64,000 nt of DNA from Thiovibrio sp964588325 (GTDB lineage: Bacteria > Desulfobacterota > Desulfobulbia > Desulfobulbales > Desulfurivibrionaceae), in contig CAZPOR010000009.1 in the NCBI GenBank assembly GCA_964588325.1, forward strand, positions 1 through 64,000. Direction: 5' to 3'. Both the position numbers and the translations under genes were made by a program. The first letter of the stretch is position 1. Every line of letters starts with the position of its first letter. The notes below the pieces were generated by a model. That model saw only the letters and a list, made by a program, of their open reading frames with translations, ran no database searches and was not told where the DNA came from. Of the stretch, positions 27,209 to 33,470 are shown one piece after another.

Positions 27209-27227
27209 GCGCCGTGCCCCACGGCGC
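27209..27227 (-). terminator. hairpin after ftsH, possible terminator
   Basis: Perfect 8-bp stem gcgccgtg / cacggcgc with a 3-nt loop, 7 bp beyond the ftsH stop. On the minus strand it is followed by cttgcgggttttctt, a weak U tract, so termination is plausible but not certain. Confidence 0.45.
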
Positions 27228-27233
27228 TGGTTT

Positions 27234-29126
27234 TCAAGGTTTGCCGGCTGGTGAAGGCAGATGCGCGCAATGGCTCGTGGCCGGGCAGGTCATGCATTCA
27301 TGGATCTTTTCCTCGCTGGATTCGGTTGTTTCCGCAGCCTGCTTGTTGCGGGAGCATTCGAAGATTATTTCCATCTCTTCGCGGTCAAGGGTTTCAGTCT
27401 GCAGGAGAGTCTCCGCCAGGTGTTTCAGGAAAGGTTTTTCCTGCAGGAGGATGGCATGTGCTTTCTGGGAGCAGTCCTCCACCAGTTTGCGCACTTCCAT
27501 GTCGATGTGTCTGGCGGTAATTTCGCTGTAGATCAGCGAAGCTGCCTGGTCTCCCAAAAAGCCTTCCTCTGATTTGGCATAGGCCAGTGGGCCGATGACC
27601 TCGTTCATCCCCCATTGGCATACCATCTTGGTGGCGATCTGGGTGGCGCGCAGAAGATCGTCTTCCGCGCCGGTGGTTTGCTGGTCGAGTCCGATCTTTT
27701 CCGCGGCCCGGCCGCCCATGAGGATGGCGATTCTAGTCTGCAGGTATTCCTTGGTATGGGCCTGACGGTCGGTAAGGCTTTGCTGCAGGGTGTGGCCCAT
27801 GGCTCGCCCGCGGGGGATGATGCTGATCTTTTGAATGGGGTCGGCCTCCGGGAGATGGCGGGCAACAATGGCATGCCCCGCCTCGTGATAGGCCATGGTT
27901 CGCCGGTCATCCTTGCTGATCACGAAGCCCTTGCGCTCGATGCCGATCAGAATCCGGTCTTTTGCCTCGTTAAAATCGTCTGCTTCGATGGCCTCCTTGT
28001 TTTCCCGAGCCGCGATCAGGGCGGCCTCGTTCACGAGATTAGCCAGTTCCGCGCCGGTAAAGCCGGGAGTGTTTCTGGCAACCTCTGCCAGATCGGCATT
28101 TTCCGAGATGATCAAGCGTTTGCTGTGCACCTGAATGATTTTCAGCCTCCCTTTCACGTCGGGGGGCAGGATGGTGATCTGTCTGTCGAAACGGCCGGGG
28201 CGCCTCAGGGCCGGATCAAGGATGTCCGGGCGGTTGGTGGCGGCCAGGACGATGATGGTGTCGTCGCGGCCAAAGCCGTCCATCTCGACCAACAGGGCAT
28301 TCAGGGTTTGTCCCCGTTCATCCTGGCCGCCGACCGATCCTGCCCCGCTGCGGTGGGCGCCGACCGCATCGATCTCGTCAATAAAGATGATACAGGGCGC
28401 GTTTTTTTTTGCTTCCCGGAAAAGATCCCGCACCCTCGAAGCGCCAACCCCCACGAACATCTCCACGAAATCGGAGCCGCTGAAGCTGTAAAATGGAACC
28501 CCGGCCTCGCCGGCAATGGCTTTTGCCAGCAGGGTTTTCCCCGTGCCGGGAAGGCCTTGCAGCAGAACGCCCTTGGGCAGGCTGGCGCCAAGCCTGCTGA
28601 ATTTTTTCGGCTCCTTGAGGAAGTTGACGATTTCCTTGAGTTCTTCTTTGGCCTCCGGGATGCCGGCAACATCATCAAAGGTGATGGGTTTGTTGTTTTT
28701 GTCGAAATGAATCGCCTTGTTTTTGGCGAATTCAGGCTCCTCTTCTGATTTTCGCTGCTGAGTCCGCATCATAATCAACCCGCCGATAAGAATGATGCTG
28801 ATCGGCAGGGTGACCGTAAAGAAGTTGCCAAATGGCGAAGAACGGTCATCTTCCGTGATGATGGCAACTTTCTTTTGGACCAGCCTGTCCATGAGAGTAT
28901 CCACCTCGGGAGAAAAGGTGGAAAATTCACGGCCGTAAATATCCGTGAGCGAGATGTTCCCACCCTTGAGGTGTACTTCGGCGATCTCGCTGTTTTCCAG
29001 GCTGGTCAGGAAGTCGTTGTATTTCATGGGTGGGCGGGTGTTTTCCAGTTTCCAGAACAGAGCGGTGGCAAAGCCAATAATTCCGAGTACGGCGATGAGG
29101 AAGAGCGTGTAGACAAGCTTGGTCAT
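27234..29126 (-). CDS. ftsH: ATP-dependent zinc metalloprotease FtsH
   Basis: 630 residues. Two N-terminal helices (about 3-25 and 107-127) bracket a periplasmic domain. The AAA+ domain has Walker A GLPGTGKT (Leu instead of the common second Pro), Walker B CIIFIDEIDAVG and the second-region-of-homology ATNRPDILDPALRRPGR. The M41 protease domain has HEAGH and the third zinc ligand region GAEDDLLRAT. The membrane-bound hexamer degrades membrane and short-lived soluble proteins. The C-terminal tail is odd: the last 40 residues contain four cysteines (FECSR, HECMTC, SHC), which ordinary FtsH tails lack. The gene is monocistronic and 224 bp from the small-protein pair upstream. Confidence 0.95.
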   Translation of the reverse strand: MTKLVYTLFLIAVLGIIGFATALFWKLENTRPPMKYNDFLTSLENSEIAEVHLKGGNISLTDIYGREFSTFSPEVDTLMDRLVQKKVAIITEDDRSSPFGNFFTVTLPISIILIGGLIMMRTQQRKSEEEPEFAKNKAIHFDKNNKPITFDDVAGIPEAKEELKEIVNFLKEPKKFSRLGASLPKGVLLQGLPGTGKTLLAKAIAGEAGVPFYSFSGSDFVEMFVGVGASRVRDLFREAKKNAPCIIFIDEIDAVGAHRSGAGSVGGQDERGQTLNALLVEMDGFGRDDTIIVLAATNRPDILDPALRRPGRFDRQITILPPDVKGRLKIIQVHSKRLIISENADLAEVARNTPGFTGAELANLVNEAALIAARENKEAIEADDFNEAKDRILIGIERKGFVISKDDRRTMAYHEAGHAIVARHLPEADPIQKISIIPRGRAMGHTLQQSLTDRQAHTKEYLQTRIAILMGGRAAEKIGLDQQTTGAEDDLLRATQIATKMVCQWGMNEVIGPLAYAKSEEGFLGDQAASLIYSEITARHIDMEVRKLVEDCSQKAHAILLQEKPFLKHLAETLLQTETLDREEMEIIFECSRNKQAAETTESSEEKIHECMTCPATSHCAHLPSPAGKP

Positions 29127-29249
29127 GGCAACCTCGTTCTGTTGTCGATGTGTGCACGCGCCACTGTCTGGCTTTGTAGGGGATACCTGGATGCCTCTCC
29201 CCTGTGCTTTTTATTGTACTGGAAGCGGTATTCGGCTGCCAATCATAAA

Positions 29250-29289
29250 TAAAAAAAGCCCGAAACGTACGCAGGGTACGTCCGGGCTT
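29250..29289 (-). terminator. rho-independent terminator after the small membrane protein pair
   Basis: On the minus strand agcccggacgtac pairs with gtacgtttcgggct around a short loop and runs into seven T residues (29250-29256 on the plus strand read as A). Confidence 0.75.
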
Positions 29290-29350
29290 GTCTGTGTGCT
29301 GGTGTTGCGCGCGTGTTTTTGCAAGAGGTTCCTTGCAAAAAAAAATACTA

Positions 29351-29635
29351 TTATATGCCGGTGAAGGCGGTAAGCCATCCTTTTACAAAACTTGTGATCC
29401 CGCCGCTTGCAAGCAGTCCCCCGATAAGAAAGAAAAAACCTCCCAGGCCGATGAGCGCTCCGGCGCAAAGAATAACCCCCACTCCTGCCTTGGATATTTC
29501 CTGTCCGACAGAGGTGTCGGGTTCCGGTTCTCCACGGAAGGCAGGGTATCTGACCTTTACTTTCGTCCTTGCCCTGGAACCATACCGGATTGGAACTATT
29601 TCCAGCATGGAGGTCGAGATGTTTTTGCTTCTCAT
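29351..29635 (-). CDS. small membrane protein, second of a related pair
   Basis: 94 residues. The ATG overlaps the stop of the upstream gene (ATGA), so it is translationally coupled; a much longer frame in the same phase reaching 29938 has no start signal and is rejected. A basic N-terminal half (IRYGSRARTKVKVRYP) is followed by one or two helices, VILCAGALIGLGGFFFLIGG, and a tail GGITSFVKGWLTAFTG. The tail matches the end of the neighbouring 72-residue protein (GGPLALTSAWISAVTG), so the two look like diverged duplicates. The basic segment may sit on the membrane surface. Function unknown. Confidence 0.65.
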   Translation of the reverse strand: MRSKNISTSMLEIVPIRYGSRARTKVKVRYPAFRGEPEPDTSVGQEISKAGVGVILCAGALIGLGGFFFLIGGLLASGGITSFVKGWLTAFTGI

Positions 29636-29850
29636 CCGCCGGTTACCGCGGAAATCCAAGCGCTGGTGAGAGCAAGAGGCCCGCCGGTGGCGATCAATGC
29701 CCCGACAAAACAGGCCACAGCCCACAGACCTGTCAGGGTGGAGAGGGTGCCAAATACTGCCAATGCTCCGGTTGAAACCCTGGTATTTGCTGCTTCTCGT
29801 GCTACAGATTTGGTCCGGCTTCTGCTTTTTGCCAACGATGCGTGTGTCAT
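29632..29850 (-). CDS. small membrane protein, first of a related pair
   Basis: 72 residues from an ATG preceded by aaaggagg, a very strong ribosome site. A basic start (MTHASLAKSRSRTKSVAREA) leads into two short hydrophobic segments, ALAVFGTLSTLTGLWAVA and ALIATGGPLALTSAW. The pattern G-x-L-x(3)-GG-x(7)-W-x(2)-A-x-TG is shared with the downstream gene product. It has its own promoter and a terminator after the second gene, so the pair is a complete two-gene operon. I do not recognise the family. Confidence 0.7.
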   Translation of the reverse strand: MTHASLAKSRSRTKSVAREAANTRVSTGALAVFGTLSTLTGLWAVACFVGALIATGGPLALTSAWISAVTGG

Positions 29851-29906
29851 GATTCGCCTCCTTTCCGTGGGGTGAATGGTTCCGTACTACGTCACTCGTT
29901 ATAAAT

Positions 29907-29934
29907 ATAATAAGTGTTTTCGGAGGGAAGTCAA
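29907..29934 (-). promoter_or_regulatory. promoter of the small membrane protein operon
   Basis: On the minus strand TTGACT (29934-29929), a 16-bp spacer and TATTAT (29912-29907), giving a start about 50 nt before the ATG at 29850. Confidence 0.7.
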
Positions 29935-30082
29935 TCACAAAAAATGCGTAATTTCAATAAGTTGCATGCAAATTACAGGTGTGAGGATTACGGCGTTGCA
30001 ATGGTGCAGCATCTGGGGAATGGTCAATTTCCCGCAATGCTGACAACGTGGGATGACATGGGTGGCGGGCCGGGAAGGGAGC

Positions 30083-30103
30083 CGGGCACGGTCCCCGTGC
30101 CCG
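30083..30103 (-). terminator. GC-rich hairpin after the NosL-like gene
   Basis: Perfect 9-bp stem cgggcacgg / ccgtgcccg with a 3-nt loop, 12 bp beyond the stop at 30115. There is no U tract, so it may only stabilise the RNA end rather than stop polymerase. Confidence 0.4.
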
Positions 30104-30114
30104 CTGCGGGTGCT

Positions 30115-30660
30115 TTACTGCATGGGAGAATGCGGCATCTTCATGTGCATTCCGCCCATGAGCGGCTTGATGGTGGTCATGCTGATGTTCGCATAGGTTT
30201 CGATGGCGCCGCCGTTTGCCTTCTGGAACTCTTCCGCGGCGGCGCGGGTCGCAAAGGGGATCAGCTCCTTGCCCATGGGACCCATTTCCTTGCTGTCGAT
30301 CACATAATGCGCTGCCTTGCCGTCGAGCCAGGCGCCGGTCTTGAAATCCTTCACCCATACCGCCGCCACCTGTTCCGGTGTGCGTTCTGGGGCGAATTTC
30401 TGCATGTTGAGAAGAAAACGGAACATGCATTTGCTGCCGTCAAAGGCACTTATGTTTCCATTCGTGAAGATGACCTGGGTCTGCCATTGAGGGTAGCGGT
30501 ACGGATACATGCCGCAAGCCGCGCAGCTCATTGTCTCGGTGATCGGCTGGGGTTCCGGTCCCGCGGCGATGGCCGGGACGCAAGTCAGCAGCATTGCCAC
30601 GCTCAAAAAAGCAAGGATAAACCGTTTTGTGCAAGTGTCGCCAGGATGTGTGGTGTGCAT
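30115..30660 (-). CDS. NosL-like periplasmic copper-binding protein
   Basis: 181 residues from the ATG at 30660 with ggagag upstream. A signal peptide runs to about residue 32 (FILAFLSVAMLLTC, ending PAIAAG). The mature protein begins with the NosL signature SCAACGMYPYRYPQW, and has FDGSKCMFRFL and a final Met/His-rich tail GGMHMKMPHSPMQ suited to Cu(I). NosL itself is a copper chaperone for nitrous-oxide reductase, but no nos gene is present. It starts 29 bp after the response regulator gene and shares its strand, so it belongs to the regulator operon opposite the molybdoenzyme genes. It may deliver or sense copper for that system; this is inference. Confidence 0.85.
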   Translation of the reverse strand: MHTTHPGDTCTKRFILAFLSVAMLLTCVPAIAAGPEPQPITETMSCAACGMYPYRYPQWQTQVIFTNGNISAFDGSKCMFRFLLNMQKFAPERTPEQVAAVWVKDFKTGAWLDGKAAHYVIDSKEMGPMGKELIPFATRAAAEEFQKANGGAIETYANISMTTIKPLMGGMHMKMPHSPMQ

Positions 30661-30689
30661 GATGTCTCTCCGGGTGAAGGGTGTCGTGG

Positions 30690-31226
30690 TTATTTGCTGG
30701 GAGGATATTTTTGCAGCTTGCGTTGCAGGGTTCTCCGGTGCAGGTCGAGTTTTTTGGCCGCCAGGGAGATATTGCCGTCGCAGTCGGTGAGCACTCGATT
30801 GATGTGCTCCCACTCGGCCCGGGCCAGGGACGGGGCGGAAAACTCATCCTGGTCGATATCCAGGGCAAGCTTCGGGTTCCTGGCAAAGGCCCCGAGAATA
30901 TCGTCCACATCCGCCGGTTTTGGCAGGTAATAGAGAGCCCCAAGCCGGACAGCCTCGGTGGCCGTGGCGATACTGCCATAGCCGGTGAGGACGACAATCT
31001 GCATATCCGGGTTGATGGCCCGGGCTGCAGGGATGAGCTCCAACCCTGATTTGCCGGGCATTTTAAGGTCGAACACCCCCAGGTTTGGCTTTTTTGCCGC
31101 GATAACCCGGAGGGCTTCATCACAACCGCCCGCCGTGAAAACCGTGAACCCCCGTTGGCTAAAGGCTTTTGCCAACCGCTCGCGGAACAGCTCCTCATCG
31201 TCAACGAGAATAATCGTCCTGTTCAT
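30690..31226 (-). CDS. RegA/PrrA/ActR-like response regulator
   Basis: 178 residues from the ATG at 31226 with ggaggg upstream, overlapping the kinase gene by 26 bp. The receiver domain (residues 1-120) has IILVDDEELFRERL and phosphoacceptor GVFDLKMPG. The short C-terminal domain is a Fis-type helix-turn-helix, ISLAAKKLDLHRRTLQRKL, as in RegA. There is no sigma54-activation domain, which separates it from NtrC types. In proteobacteria RegA controls redox-dependent respiration genes. A matching DNA site is seen in the divergent promoter region at 32720-32734. Confidence 0.92.
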   Translation of the reverse strand: MNRTIILVDDEELFRERLAKAFSQRGFTVFTAGGCDEALRVIAAKKPNLGVFDLKMPGKSGLELIPAARAINPDMQIVVLTGYGSIATATEAVRLGALYYLPKPADVDDILGAFARNPKLALDIDQDEFSAPSLARAEWEHINRVLTDCDGNISLAAKKLDLHRRTLQRKLQKYPPSK

Positions 31227-32580
31227 GAAATCCCTCCGGCGCATGGGCCGTGATCTGTTGCAAAGCAAAGAAAAGTGAGACCTTCGAGCCTTTGCCCGGT
31301 TCGGAAATAAGGCTTAAGCCCCCGCCAAATCTTTCGGCTATTGACTTGGCAAGAAAGAGGCCAAGTCCCAATCCTTTGCCTGGCTCTTTGGTGGTAAAAA
31401 AAGGTTCTGTCGCCCGGGCGGCGATGTCCGGAGTCATGCCGGCGCCATTGTCCGTGACCTCAATATAGAGCCGGGTTGCGTCGTGCCGGCATTCCACGAG
31501 AACAGGCTTGCTCGGGGCGGCATCAAGACCATTTTTGATCAGGCCTCGGACAATGCGGCGCAGGGTGCGAAGCGGCATCCTGACCAACAGCCCGCCCGTA
31601 TCGTTTGTATAGTGTACCTGATTTTTGAGCGCGTCGGGGAAGGACATGAGGAGATTTTTCATGAGCTCGTCCATGGAGAAATCGGTGAATGCCTCCCCCA
31701 TCTGGTCCCCGGCATCGGCGGCCAGGTGAAAAAGGATATCCTTGCAGCGTGTTACCTGATCACGGATCAGGGTAACATCGGCAAGCAGTTCAGGAAACCC
31801 CGGCCCGTTATTTTTTTTCAGGGCATGGAGCATTTCGCCGGCGGCCACGGCGATGGTTGACAAGGGGGTGGAAAATTCATGGGCCGCGCCTGCGGCCAGG
31901 GTGGCGAGAGAGGCCATGCGTTCGCTCTTGGTCTTTTCTTCCTGCAGATCCGTCAGGGTTTTCTGGTGTCTGGCCAGGGCCATCTGAATCCGGCTGACAA
32001 AGAAAACAATGAAAAATGCGGTTACGGCAAAGGCGACCCACATCCCCTGGAGATGGATCTTCAGGGGGTCGCTCAGGGCTTGCAGCATCGCCGGTTCCGG
32101 ATGGCAGGGTTGATTCATGCTTCCTTCGGCGGGCAGTACAAACAGGGTGGCATAGCAGCCGGTGGTGAAAATGGCCAGACTCCAGGACCAGCCGGGCGGC
32201 ATGAGAATGGCTCCAAGGGTGATATGCACCAGATAGAGAAAGGTGAAGGGGTTCATCGGGCCGCCGGAGTAGTAGATGAGTCCGGTGAGCAGGGCGGTGT
32301 CCAGAAACATGACCAGCGCGAAAAAACGGTCGGCTATGGCGGTTTTTTCCCTTATCAAAAAACCGAACAGGAAATTGCTGATGATTTCAAAGGTGAGGAT
32401 GCCGGAAATAATCCGGTAGGGGAGAGTGATTTCAAGAAAAAAAAGAGCGATCAACACCAGGAGAACCTGGGCAGCCACCGCTCCCCAACGCAAATGCAGC
32501 AGCCAGGTAAAGGCGATTCTGGCCGGGGCGGTCCGTGTGTCATCCTCGCTGAAATTGTTTTGCCGGATAGCCGTGTGCAC
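31201..32580 (-). CDS. RegB/PrrB-like redox sensor histidine kinase
   Basis: 459 residues from a GTG at 32580 (gaggg upstream). Six hydrophobic helices occupy about residues 25-210. The loop SGGPMNPFTF matches the GGxxNPF heptad that binds ubiquinone or menaquinone in RegB. The kinase core has the H-box AAGAAHEFSTPLSTIA, an N-box RGLIKNGLDAA, DNGAGMTPD and GKGLGLGLFLAKSI. A cysteine in RDQVTRCKDIL, just after the H-box helix, corresponds in position to the redox-active cysteine reported for RegB; that equivalence needs an alignment. The gene is first in an operon with the RegA-like regulator and the NosL-like gene. Confidence 0.92.
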   Translation of the reverse strand: MHTAIRQNNFSEDDTRTAPARIAFTWLLHLRWGAVAAQVLLVLIALFFLEITLPYRIISGILTFEIISNFLFGFLIREKTAIADRFFALVMFLDTALLTGLIYYSGGPMNPFTFLYLVHITLGAILMPPGWSWSLAIFTTGCYATLFVLPAEGSMNQPCHPEPAMLQALSDPLKIHLQGMWVAFAVTAFFIVFFVSRIQMALARHQKTLTDLQEEKTKSERMASLATLAAGAAHEFSTPLSTIAVAAGEMLHALKKNNGPGFPELLADVTLIRDQVTRCKDILFHLAADAGDQMGEAFTDFSMDELMKNLLMSFPDALKNQVHYTNDTGGLLVRMPLRTLRRIVRGLIKNGLDAAPSKPVLVECRHDATRLYIEVTDNGAGMTPDIAARATEPFFTTKEPGKGLGLGLFLAKSIAERFGGGLSLISEPGKGSKVSLFFALQQITAHAPEGFHEQDDYSR

Positions 32581-32902
32581 CGTTCAACCCTCTTTTCTTG
32601 CGGAAAGCAGCATGGTTGTGTCGTCCTGATACGCCTGTGTGCTGTGCTCGCAAACACCCCGTGATGCATACCATCTTTCGCGGGGAACTTGAAGAGCTTC
32701 CTTGTGCCCTGTTGCAAATGCGACAATTTGCCGCATTTGCAACAGGGGGGCCTTGTGTTATGCACACTCAGGTGTTTTCGTATCTTGCAAACACGCATTG
32801 GCTGAAAATCATTTTCGTGCAGGAACCGTTTTGTAGCAATGTGGCACCTCGACCGGGGAGCGTCATGTGTAAACGATACTTCCTGCCCCCCACGCGAGGC
32901 TC
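32581..32902. other. divergent control region of the kinase and molybdoenzyme operons
   Basis: 322 bp between divergent starts. Its centre is a 41-bp palindrome (32707-32747) listed separately. The word gcaaacac recurs on both sides (about 32650 and 32790). No confident -10/-35 pair could be assigned, which fits activator-dependent promoters. Confidence 0.5.
32707..32747. promoter_or_regulatory. palindromic operator with RegA/RegR-type box
   Basis: Perfect 16-bp inverted arms, ccctgttgcaaatgcg and cgcatttgcaacaggg, around 9 bp. The middle, GCGACAATTTGCCGC (32720-32734), fits the published RegR/RegA-type consensus GNGRCRTTNNGNCGC at all but one position. It is 127 bp from the kinase start and 156 bp from torD, so it can serve both directions. 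Not a terminator: no T run follows either side. Confidence 0.7.
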
Positions 32903-33469
32903 ATGACCCAATCTACTTCGACCAACATGGCGGAGATTTACCGCTTTCTCGCCCAGTCCATGCGCTATCCCAGCCCTGATTGGATACAGGCAGATTATTT
33001 TTCCGCGCTCAATACTTTTCTTGTCGAGCTTGGCTGGGATGCCGAGGCGCAGACCATTCGCCAGGCAATCTCCGAGGGCGCGGACTGGCTTGAGCCTCTC
33101 CAGGTGGAACACACCCGGCTGTTCGTCAATGCCGTTCCCTCCGTGGTCGCCCCGCCGTATGGTTCGGTCTACCTCAGCTCCGACGGCATGCTCTACGGTC
33201 CCAGCGCTGAAAAGGCCAAGGCTTTTTACCGGGAGCAGGGCTTCGATCTGGCGGGGGAGGCGGATATCCCCGATCATCTTACCTTTGAGCTGGAATTTCT
33301 GGCGCTGCTTGCCGAGGAAGGCAAGAACCAGGAAGAAGAGTTTTTTTTGCAACAGCATTTCAGACCATGGTTTCCACAATTTCAGGCACGGGTTTTACAA
33401 GAGGGTCGTCACCCTTTTTATGGAGTTCTAGTTAATCTCATTGATTTTTTTACAAGGGAGGAAATGTGA
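32903..33469 (+). CDS. TorD/DmsD-family molybdoenzyme chaperone
   Basis: 188 residues. TorD-family features are visible: an N-terminal MAEIYRFLAQSMRYPSPDW, a central VEHTRLFVN and the conserved APPYGSVYLSSDGMLYG followed by DHLTFELEFLALL. These cytoplasmic helical proteins bind the twin-arginine leader of a molybdoenzyme and hold it until the cofactor is inserted. The next gene, 1 bp further on, encodes just such a Tat substrate, which defines the client. The start is the only reasonable ATG; its ribosome site is weak. Confidence 0.92.
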   Translation: MTQSTSTNMAEIYRFLAQSMRYPSPDWIQADYFSALNTFLVELGWDAEAQTIRQAISEGADWLEPLQVEHTRLFVNAVPSVVAPPYGSVYLSSDGMLYGPSAEKAKAFYREQGFDLAGEADIPDHLTFELEFLALLAEEGKNQEEEFFLQQHFRPWFPQFQARVLQEGRHPFYGVLVNLIDFFTREEM

Positions 33470-33470
33470 A

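Noticed and set aside
27104..27572. Short plus-strand frames overlapping the end of ftsH
   Set aside because: They lie mostly antisense to a conserved protease gene and have no ribosome sites or recognisable domains.
29639..29938. N-terminal extension of the 94-residue membrane protein to about 195 residues
   Set aside because: The extension is out of phase with the convincing 72-residue gene it overlaps and lacks a ribosome site; the ATGA-coupled start explains the locus better.
32707..32747. Terminator in the kinase/torD intergenic region
   Set aside because: The palindrome lies between divergent starts, has no T run on either side, and its centre matches a regulator site.
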